DNA of 11,832 nucleotides from Lachnospiraceae bacterium (GTDB lineage Bacteria; Bacillota; Clostridia; Lachnospirales; Lachnospiraceae), in the NCBI GenBank assembly GCA_020860745.1, contig JAJBTR010000382.1, positions 1 to 11,832 on the forward strand, written 5' to 3'. The position numbers and the translations under genes were made by a program. The notes under the pieces were generated by a model, which was not told the DNA's origin, made no database searches, and saw only the letters and a program-made list of their open reading frames with translations. Positions 1 through 5,662 of the stretch are shown piece after piece (position 1 is the first letter of the stretch; each line of letters opens with the position of its first letter).

Positions 1-355
1 CACCAGTACGAGCGATCTCATCCCTCAGCCTTTTCCCCAGGTGGGATGCAAAAATTATATCCATCTCACTGCATATCTCCTCGACCGGAGCGTCTATTCT
101 CATTTTATCATCATCGCGGACGATCAACACATCCAGATCACTGGCCGAATTGCAGTCAAATCTCACGGAGCTGCCAAAGACAATCGCTTCCTGTATATGT
201 GCGTCATAACTCAGAATACGAGTCAGTGTACTGACATCCCGCTGCTTCAACGGATGGATATGATTCACATTGATGCAGTCACAGCCTTCCAGGATTTCAA
301 AATCCCATAAGTTTTCTCCGTTATGTTTTACATATTCGTCAGTGATAAAATCCAT
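1..355 (-). CDS. Nucleotidyltransferase-fold (MNT-like) protein, 3' end cut by window edge
   Basis: The minus-strand frame is open from an ATG at 355 to the window edge, giving 118 residues without a stop. Residues 61-75 carry the polymerase-beta-type nucleotidyltransferase signature G-S-x10-D-x-D (GSS at 61-63, D73 and D75), inside a hydrophobic strand pattern (IVFGSS, DLDVLIV). D99 in EMDII is a plausible third metal-binding acid. The family transfers nucleotides; small members often act as antitoxins that modify a partner protein, but the rest of this protein and its downstream neighbour are not visible. An in-frame GTG at 367 is an alternative start. I prefer the ATG because GGAG lies 11 nt upstream of it, although that spacing is long. 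It begins about 56 nt after the HAD gene, and the stretch looks more AT-rich than the pur genes. It is a different sequence from the MNT protein at 5134-5475, so not a recent duplicate. Confidence 0.75.
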   Translation of the reverse strand, partial: MDFITDEYVKHNGENLWDFEILEGCDCINVNHIHPLKQRDVSTLTRILSYDAHIQEAIVFGSSVRFDCNSASDLDVLIVRDDDKMRIDAPVEEICSEMDIIFASHLGKRLRDEIARTG

Positions 356-411
356 AGCAGATTCCACTCCATTATCTCAGCCACACGAAAAGGATATCAT
401 GTCATTTTTTC

Positions 412-1035
412 TCACACAATCTGAACAATCTCCTCCACCGAATCTATTTTCGGCACCTCCGCATCCACGCTTCCGAATCCATAGGAAGCCCAGACAAACG
501 GCACATCCGCCTCCGCACAGGCATCGTAATCTCCCTGCGTATCGCCCAGGTACCAATACTTCTCCAGGTGATTGCGCTCTATCACAGCTTTCAGGTTATC
601 CGCCTTACCGCGGCCTGTATCGCCATAGCACTCGGTATCGTCCACCAGATTTTCCAGATGATAGTGCTCCAAAAATGCCTCGATATATCCGGACTGGCAG
701 TTGCTCACGATGCAGACACCCCATCCCAGCTCGTGCAGCCTGCGGAATACCGCTTCCACATTGCCGAGTAAAACCGCCCCGTGCTGACGGAGATATTCAT
801 TCTCCGCCAGCTCCAGGACGTGAAACAGTTCCATGCCTTTTTCCGGACTATACTGCGGGAAAAACGCTTTCGCAAATTTGTCCATGGTCTTTCCCATGAG
901 ACCGAGCAGCCTCTCTCTTGTGATGACCAGGTCACTCATGCCGATCTCCTGAAGCGCCCGGTTCCAGGAAAACACAATGTTGTCTACGGAATCCCACAGC
1001 GTTCCGTCCATGTCAAAGATTATCGCTCTCTTCAT
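412..1035 (-). CDS. HAD-superfamily phosphatase (phosphoglycolate phosphatase-like)
   Basis: Predicted cytosolic phosphatase of 207 residues. Motif I is IIFDMDGTLWD, with nucleophile D8 and acid/base D10. Motif II is IVSNC (S111, N112). A Lys from motif III is in GKADNLK (K144 or K149). Motif IV is LGDTQGDYDA (D165, D169). A helical cap of the C1 type sits between motif I and motif II (about residues 15-90). This layout matches Gph, PpaX and beta-phosphoglucomutase-like HAD enzymes; the substrate cannot be read from sequence. The ATG at 1035 is preferred over the in-frame TTG at 1041, because GGAG lies 9 nt before the ATG but only 3 nt before the TTG. It follows purD after about 110 bp, so it may be read from the purine transcript; a housekeeping role in removing phosphorylated by-products is possible but is only inference. 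Confidence 0.88.
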   Translation of the reverse strand: MKRAIIFDMDGTLWDSVDNIVFSWNRALQEIGMSDLVITRERLLGLMGKTMDKFAKAFFPQYSPEKGMELFHVLELAENEYLRQHGAVLLGNVEAVFRRLHELGWGVCIVSNCQSGYIEAFLEHYHLENLVDDTECYGDTGRGKADNLKAVIERNHLEKYWYLGDTQGDYDACAEADVPFVWASYGFGSVDAEVPKIDSVEEIVQIV

Positions 1036-1144
1036 ACTCAATCACTCCGCCTGAATTCCATCCCGCATCGCCAATACAACGATTTGCGATTGCGCTGCCT
1101 GTTCTTGGATAACACGGTTCAAAAAGCCCGCCGCAGACAGTCGC

Positions 1145-2419
1145 TTATGCCTCATCAATCGCCTTTCCGATATCATGACGCATATATTTATTCTCAAAGT
1201 CAATCCACTCCGTCGCTTTGTAGGCATTGGCGCGGGCTTCCTTCAGGTCGGCTCCCTTTGCCGTAATTCCCAGCACACGTCCGCCGTTGGTCACGATCTT
1301 TCCCTCATCATTTAATTTGCTGCCCGCATGGAAACAGTAGTATCCATCCTTATCCTCGAAGTTTTCCAGACCTTTGATCTCGAATCCCTTCTGATAGGAC
1401 ACCGGGTAGCCATCGCTGGCCAGCACCACGCAGACCGCCGCGTTATCCTCAAACTGCAGATCAATCTGATCCAGGGTGCCGTCGATGCACGCCTCCATCA
1501 CCTCAATGATGTCGTTCTTCATCCGCGGCAACACCACCTGCGCCTCCGGGTCGCCGAAACGGGCGTTGTACTCCAGAACCTTCGGTCCGTCTTCTGTAAT
1601 CATGAGGCCAAAGAAAATGATTCCCTTAAACGGTCTCCCCTCCGCTGCCATGGCGTCCACGGTAGGCTGAAAGATATATTTCTGACAGAAGTCGTCGACT
1701 TCTTTCGTATAAAACGGACTCGGGGAAAATGTTCCCATGCCGCCGGTATTCAGTCCCTGATCACCGTCCTTCGCACGCTTGTGATCCTGCGCGGAAGACA
1801 TGATTTTGATGGTCTTTCCATCCACATAAGAGAGCACGGACACCTCGCGGCCCGTCATAAACTCCTCGACCACCATCTGATTGCCGGCGGAGCCGAACTT
1901 CTTGTCCATCATGATCTCCTGCACGCCGGCTTTTGCCTCCTCCAGCGTGTTGCAGATCAGCACGCCCTTGCCCAGAGCCAGACCGTCCGCTTTCAGAACG
2001 ATGGGCATCTTCGCAGTCTCCAGATAGGCAAGCGCCGCTTCCGGATTGTCGAAGTTCTCATACGCCGCAGTGGGAATATTGTATTTCTTCATCAGATCTT
2101 TGGAAAAAGCTTTGGAACCCTCCAGGATCGCGGCTGCCTTATTCGGCCCGAAAACGCGCAGGCCTTCCGCCTCAAATGCGTCTACCACGCCGCCCACCAG
2201 CGGATCATCCATCCCGATGATGGTAAGATCAATGGCTGTCTCCTTTGCAAAAGTCGCCAGCTTGTCAAACTCCATGGCTCCGATGGGAACGCATTCGGCG
2301 ATCTGTCCGATCCCGGCGTTGCCCGGCGCACAGTAAATCTTATCCACTTTACTGCTTTTCGCGACGCTCATGGCGATCGCATGCTCGCGTCCGCCGCTTC
2401 CTACGATTAAAACTTTCAT
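1145..2419 (-). CDS. purD: Phosphoribosylamine-glycine ligase (GAR synthetase)
   Basis: Second step of purine synthesis: ATP-dependent joining of glycine to 5-phosphoribosylamine to give GAR. The 424 residues match the usual family length. The N-terminal domain opens with KVLIVGSGGREHA (2-14). The ATP-grasp region follows (about 100-295), with VLKADGLALGKGV, the loop NTGGMGTFSPSP and the metal-binding KVLEYNARFGDPEAQ. The C-terminal GARS domain ends the protein. The frame extends upstream to a TTG at 2461, but the ATG at 2419 has GGAGG six bases upstream and starts exactly at the conserved N-terminus, so it is the start. It is separated from purN by 120 bp, unlike the tight purE-purM-purN block, and a TATAAT box in that gap suggests it may have its own promoter. 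All hallmark motifs are intact. Confidence 0.97.
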   Translation of the reverse strand: MKVLIVGSGGREHAIAMSVAKSSKVDKIYCAPGNAGIGQIAECVPIGAMEFDKLATFAKETAIDLTIIGMDDPLVGGVVDAFEAEGLRVFGPNKAAAILEGSKAFSKDLMKKYNIPTAAYENFDNPEAALAYLETAKMPIVLKADGLALGKGVLICNTLEEAKAGVQEIMMDKKFGSAGNQMVVEEFMTGREVSVLSYVDGKTIKIMSSAQDHKRAKDGDQGLNTGGMGTFSPSPFYTKEVDDFCQKYIFQPTVDAMAAEGRPFKGIIFFGLMITEDGPKVLEYNARFGDPEAQVVLPRMKNDIIEVMEACIDGTLDQIDLQFEDNAAVCVVLASDGYPVSYQKGFEIKGLENFEDKDGYYCFHAGSKLNDEGKIVTNGGRVLGITAKGADLKEARANAYKATEWIDFENKYMRHDIGKAIDEA

Positions 2420-2476
2420 GATATGCCTCCGTTCTTTTCCGCTTGAAACCGCTCTTTTCAAATATGTATTTCACGT

Positions 2477-2505
2477 ATTATAGCCATTCATTGCACACAG
2501 AAATA
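2477..2505 (-). promoter_or_regulatory. Possible promoter upstream of purD
   Basis: In the purN-purD gap the minus strand reads a perfect TATAAT (2477-2482), about 58 bp before the purD start codon. The bases 17 bp upstream of it (TATTTC) are a poor -35 match and there is no TGn extension. A second TATAAT is seen at about 2522-2527, just after purN, with a weak TTGTAG 16 bp upstream. The presence of the gap, and one or both boxes, makes an internal promoter for purD plausible but not certain. Confidence 0.35.
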
Positions 2506-2539
2506 TGAAAAAATCTGCCCAGATTATATCAATTCATTA

Positions 2540-3166
2540 TTATTCTACAATGCGCACCCGTCCGTCCACGACAGACACTTTTCCATTTGCAATCAGGTCA
2601 ATCGCCTGTGGCATGATAATCCACTCGGCTTCCTCCATCACTCTCTGCTGGAGAATTTTAGGGGTATCCCCCTCCTTTACCTCCACCGCTTTCTGCAGAA
2701 TGATCGGTCCGGTATCGGTTCCCTCGTCCACAAAATGGCAGGTAGCTCCGGTGACTTTTACCCCGCGCGCCAGCACGCCTTCATGCACTTTCAACCCGTA
2801 ATAACCGGTTCCACAGAACGACGGAATCAGCGACGGATTCATCTTGATAATCCTGTTGCGGTAGCGGGCAATCATCTGCTCCGGAATCACGACTAAGAAT
2901 CCCGCCAGCACAATGAGATCCGCTCCCGTCTCATCCACCGCCGCCAGAAGCGCCTCATTAAAGGCCTCCCTGCTCTCATACTGCTTCGGGGAAATACACT
3001 GACCGGGAATCCCCGCTTTCTTTGCCCGTTCCAAAGCAAAAGCGGACGGATTATTGCTGATCACTGACACAATCTGCGCATTTGTGATCCTGCCATTCGC
3101 AATGCTGTCAATAATAGCCTGCAGGTTGGTACCGCCGCCGGAAACCATGACTGTAATTTTTAACAT
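2540..3166 (-). CDS. purN: Phosphoribosylglycinamide formyltransferase with altered active site
   Basis: PurN transfers a formyl group from 10-formyl-tetrahydrofolate to GAR, giving FGAR. The 208 residues have the normal length and full family architecture: phosphate-binding VSGGGTNLQAI (8-18), ISNN (36-39), LIVLAGFLVVIP (84-95), then the catalytic region with PSLIPSF, ATCHFV (H144) and TDTGPIILQ (D151). The canonical Asn-x-His of the family (E. coli N106 and H108) is here K108-M109-N110; the third catalytic residue, Asp (E. coli D144), is kept as D151. The frame is otherwise undisturbed. The gene overlaps purM by 7 nt and has GGGAG seven bases before its ATG, so it is probably translationally coupled. 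Whether it still formylates GAR is uncertain; no PurT-type alternative is in the window. Confidence 0.93.
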   Translation of the reverse strand: MLKITVMVSGGGTNLQAIIDSIANGRITNAQIVSVISNNPSAFALERAKKAGIPGQCISPKQYESREAFNEALLAAVDETGADLIVLAGFLVVIPEQMIARYRNRIIKMNPSLIPSFCGTGYYGLKVHEGVLARGVKVTGATCHFVDEGTDTGPIILQKAVEVKEGDTPKILQQRVMEEAEWIIMPQAIDLIANGKVSVVDGRVRIVE

Positions 3167-4185
3167 AAAGTCACTCCCTTTTCTCCTGCTTCAATCCGAC
3201 CGATCACATACGGAGTGTCCCCCGCCGCACGGATCGCATCCATGGCAGTCTCTACATCCGCCGGGTCCACCGCCACGATCATGCCGATCCCCATATTGTA
3301 AGTGTTGTACATCATCTGCTCCGCGATATCCCCTGTTTTCTGCAGAAGGGTAAAAATCGGCGGAACCGGGTAGCTGTCCTTCTCAATCACCGCATGGGTG
3401 CCGTCGACCAGCATCCGGGGCACATTCTCATAAAATCCGCCGCCGGTGATATGGCTGCAGGCTTTCACTGTGACGCCCGCATTCTTGATACTTTTTAACG
3501 CTTTTACGTAAATCCGGGTCGGTGCGATCAACGCCTCGCCCAGAGTTTTGCCCAACTCATCATAGTATGTATTCAGGGACTCTTCCGTCATCTCGAATAC
3601 TTTCCGAACCAGGGAAAACCCGTTGCTGTGGACTCCCGTGGAAGCCATACCGATGAGGACGTCGCCGTCCGCCAGGTTCTCCCCGGTGATCAGATCTTTC
3701 TTATCGCAGACACCCACGGCAAATCCGGCCAGATCATACTCATCCTCCGGCATCAGGCCCGGATGCTCCGCCGTCTCACCGCCGATCAGAGCCGCGTCTG
3801 ACTGAAGACAGCCTTCAGCCACGCCTTTCACGATCTCCGCAATTTTTTCCGGATAGTTTTTCCCACAGGCAATGTAATCCAGGAAAAAGAGAGGCTCTCC
3901 GCCGGCACAGGCAATGTCGTTGACACACATAGCCACCGCGTCGATACCGATGGTATCATGCTTGTCCATCAGAAATGCCAGCTTTACCTTGGTGCCGCAG
4001 CCGTCCGTCCCGGACAACAATACCGGCTCCTCCATCTCCTTGATCTTTGCCAGGGAAAACGCGCCGGAAAATCCGCCAAGGCCGCCGAGCACCTCAGCGC
4101 GCATAGTCTTTTTTACGTGTTCTTTCATCAGTTCCACGGACTTGTAACCGGCCTCGATGTCGACGCCTGAAGTCTTGTAATCCAT
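3160..4185 (-). CDS. purM: Phosphoribosylformylglycinamidine cyclo-ligase (AIR synthetase)
   Basis: PurM closes the imidazole ring, converting FGAM and ATP to AIR in the cytosol. The 341 residues are the usual length. Recognisable segments are the glycine-rich N-terminal LGGLGGFSGAFSL, the ATP/substrate segment SGTDGCGTKVKLA (58-70; Cys where many homologues have Val), VNDIACAGGEPLFFLDY (88-104), GGETAEHPG (135-143), MASTGVHSNGFSLVR, HITGGGFYENVPR and YNTYNMGIGM. The start is supported by GGAG seven bases before ATG. purE ends 27 nt upstream and purN overlaps its stop, so purE-purM-purN is a single unit. Nothing suggests loss of function. Confidence 0.97.
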   Translation of the reverse strand: MDYKTSGVDIEAGYKSVELMKEHVKKTMRAEVLGGLGGFSGAFSLAKIKEMEEPVLLSGTDGCGTKVKLAFLMDKHDTIGIDAVAMCVNDIACAGGEPLFFLDYIACGKNYPEKIAEIVKGVAEGCLQSDAALIGGETAEHPGLMPEDEYDLAGFAVGVCDKKDLITGENLADGDVLIGMASTGVHSNGFSLVRKVFEMTEESLNTYYDELGKTLGEALIAPTRIYVKALKSIKNAGVTVKACSHITGGGFYENVPRMLVDGTHAVIEKDSYPVPPIFTLLQKTGDIAEQMMYNTYNMGIGMIVAVDPADVETAMDAIRAAGDTPYVIGRIEAGEKGVTLC

Positions 4186-4212
4186 ATTCGGTCTCCTTTT
4201 TATATATCTTCC

Positions 4213-4713
4213 TTAATACTCTTTCCACCCTGTCTGCTGCAGCTTTTCATCCTTCGCCACCACCTGGTCTTTTAACTCCTCTGAGTAAGCCTTCAGATGT
4301 TCCAGAATTTCCGGATCACCGATAGCTAAAATCTTCGCCGCCAGGATGCCTGCGTTGGCTCCGCCGTTGATTGCCACCGTTGCCACCGGAATGCCGCTCG
4401 GCATCTGTACAATCGAATAAAGGGAATCCACACCGCCCAGATCCGAAGTCTTCATCGGGATACCGATCACCGGCATGGGGAACAGAGCCGCACACATGCC
4501 CGGCAGATGAGCTGCTTTCCCGGCTCCGGCAATGATCACCTTATATCCTCTCTCCTCTGCGCTCTTCGCATAGTCGAAGAAAATATCCGGTTCGCGGTGA
4601 GCGGAGATGATACGCATCTCATAGTCAATTCCCAGTTTATCAAGTATCTCTGCTGCTTTTGACATAACGGGCATATCCGAATCGCTGCCCATCACAATTC
4701 CTACTTTCGGCAT
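4213..4713 (-). CDS. purE: N5-carboxyaminoimidazole ribonucleotide mutase, class I PurE
   Basis: PurE moves the carboxyl group of N5-CAIR to give CAIR. The 166 residues are typical for class I PurE. The N-terminus holds the substrate loop VGIVMGSDSDMPVM (4-17). ISAHR follows at 36-40, with H39 equivalent to the catalytic His. Further on are GAGKAAHLPGM, PVIGIPMKTSDLGGVDSL, QMPSGIPVATVAINGGANAG and the C-terminal ILAAKIL helix. The partner PurK, usual with class I PurE, is not in the window. The start codon lies 2 nt after the HEPN stop, and the nearest SD (AAGGAG) is 13 nt away within the HEPN gene, which is long. Efficient translation may therefore depend on ribosomes arriving from the HEPN gene. 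Confidence 0.97.
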   Translation of the reverse strand: MPKVGIVMGSDSDMPVMSKAAEILDKLGIDYEMRIISAHREPDIFFDYAKSAEERGYKVIIAGAGKAAHLPGMCAALFPMPVIGIPMKTSDLGGVDSLYSIVQMPSGIPVATVAINGGANAGILAAKILAIGDPEILEHLKAYSEELKDQVVAKDEKLQQTGWKEY

Positions 4714-4715
4714 AA

Positions 4716-5147
4716 TTATTCACTGTCTCCTTCCTGTTCCAATTGTTTTTCGCAATATACCTCTATCATTGCGATCAGTTCTGTCGCTGTTTTTATCTGC
4801 TCCTCAGCTTCTTCTTTTGTTGCAAAATAAAAATCATCATAATCGCTCGCGTGTCGTATTTCTTCCGCCTGTGCAATCTCCCTGCCAATCCTCCGCGGGA
4901 AAATTTCTGTCTTTACATACTCTCTATTAAAATTTGCTATTACATCTTTATGCCGCTTACAGGCCTTTCCATCCATAGCATGCACAGCATTAATCGCACG
5001 AAAAATTGCATAATATGCCCGGTTATTGGCAGCTTTATATTCCCTTGCATCAAATAATATTCTGGCGGCACGCAGATCATCCTTTGCGGTTTCTAATCTG
5101 TACTTTACCAGATCTTCTCTCGTACCTATATTATCATGCGGCTTCAT
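4716..5147 (-). CDS. HEPN-domain protein (UPF0332-like), candidate toxin of a HEPN/MNT pair
   Basis: A 143-residue, largely helical protein. Features typical of the HEPN/UPF0332 family are RAYYAIFRAINAVHAMDG (43-60), the polar KRHKDVIANFNREYVKT segment (64-80), and EEIRHASDYDDFYFAT (95-110) followed by a last helix. A possible HEPN ribonuclease-type R-x(4-6)-H is R50-x5-H56, but in this subfamily that motif is less certain. HEPN proteins paired with MNT nucleotidyltransferases act in known cases as RNA-cutting toxins silenced by AMPylation from the MNT partner. The upstream MNT gene overlaps this one by 14 nt, and GGGGG lies nine bases before ATG. purE follows after only 2 nt. The sequence is visibly more AT-rich than the pur genes, which suggests acquisition. 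Toxin activity is inferred from family and pairing only. Confidence 0.85.
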   Translation of the reverse strand: MKPHDNIGTREDLVKYRLETAKDDLRAARILFDAREYKAANNRAYYAIFRAINAVHAMDGKACKRHKDVIANFNREYVKTEIFPRRIGREIAQAEEIRHASDYDDFYFATKEEAEEQIKTATELIAMIEVYCEKQLEQEGDSE

Positions 5148-5475
5148 ATAAAGTCACCCCCTCCCTGCTCACGTTGGCATAAAACGGATAATTGCAGACC
5201 CACTTTTTAAAATGCTCTTCACATTTTGCAATCGGCTTTATATCCACATCATAATCCATATTAAAATCGTAAGTAGAACAGGAAAGCTTATGCCGGTATT
5301 CCTTTATCTCCATATCCGACAAGCCCAGCAAAATCATAATATCTATATCTGAGTCCTGACGGAAATCTCCTCTCGCATAAGAACCATACAAAATCACCCG
5401 TCTCAAATGCGGTCCATATATCGCCTTGATTTCATCCACATATTTATTCAGTAAACTCTTCGTTATCTGAGACAT
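5134..5475 (-). CDS. MNT-type nucleotidyltransferase, candidate antitoxin of the HEPN/MNT pair
   Basis: A 113-residue minimal nucleotidyltransferase. The signature G-S-x10-D-x-D is complete: VILYGSYARGDFRQDSDIDI, with G31, S32, D43 and D45. A later acidic DYDVDIK segment (D76, D78) fits as the third metal ligand. Known MNT antitoxins AMPylate their HEPN partner. The frame runs upstream to 5523, but the ATG at 5475 is preferred, because the protein begins there in the usual place and a purine-rich GGTGG lies seven bases before it; the upstream extension would also run into the repeat at 5511-5634. It overlaps the HEPN gene by 14 nt. No convincing promoter was found between it and the aminopeptidase gene, which ends 188 bp upstream. 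Confidence 0.87.
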   Translation of the reverse strand: MSQITKSLLNKYVDEIKAIYGPHLRRVILYGSYARGDFRQDSDIDIMILLGLSDMEIKEYRHKLSCSTYDFNMDYDVDIKPIAKCEEHFKKWVCNYPFYANVSREGVTLYEAA

Positions 5476-5510
5476 AGAATCACCACCCACTTTGACCCGT
5501 TCATGGATAC

Positions 5511-5634
5511 CTTTTTGCACCAAATGCGCTCATACGTCAACACATATGTTCACAAATGCCCCGGATGAACATACCTTTTCGCGCATAGTGCGCCGTGCGT
5601 CAGCACATGCATTCACGAATACCCGGATGAATAC
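5511..5634 (-). repeat. Two-copy imperfect tandem repeat (60 and 64 bp) with internal hairpins
   Basis: Reading the minus strand, copy A (5634 to 5575) begins GTATTCATCCGGG and copy B (5574 to 5511) begins GTATGTTCATCCGGGG. Both end in a G/C-rich hairpin followed by GAAAAG or CAAAAAG. A third start, GTATCCATGAACGGG, follows at 5510 but does not continue. Within each copy there is an inverted pair: ATTCA with TGAAT in A, TGTTCA with TGAACA in B. There is also a second hairpin: GCGCA-CTA-TGCGC in A and GCGC-ATTTG-GTGC in B. The stems are kept although the bases differ, including a G-U pair in B, as expected if RNA folding matters. It occupies most of the space between the aminopeptidase and MNT genes. 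Confidence 0.7.
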
Positions 5635-5662
5635 AAACAACCCTCTTCTTTATAATTTATCT

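Noticed and set aside
1042..1144. Open minus-strand frames in the purD-HAD gap (for example ...LNRVIQEQAAQSQIVVLAMRDG), possibly a gene remnant
   Set aside because: At least two frames are open at the same time over only about 100 bp, no start with SD is seen, and I cannot match either to a family, so chance is the best explanation.
1328..2410. 360-residue plus-strand open frame opposite purD
   Set aside because: It lies wholly antisense to purD, an unmistakable gene, and its translation shows His/Arg/Leu-rich composition typical of shadow frames.
2512..2525. Small hairpin followed by a U-run after purN, as a terminator
   Set aside because: The stem is only five A/T-rich pairs around GGGC, so it is too weak to call although it is followed by six U.
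5490..5560. TTGACG in the second repeat copy (about 5538) as a -35 box for the MNT gene
   Set aside because: No acceptable -10 sequence occurs 16-18 bp downstream.
5511..5634. CRISPR array
   Set aside because: There are only two adjoining diverged copies, no spacers and no cas genes in the window.
5476..5662. Purine riboswitch or PurR-type control upstream of the purE operon
   Set aside because: The conserved junction motifs of the purine riboswitch are not seen here or directly before purE; the space is filled by the tandem repeat.
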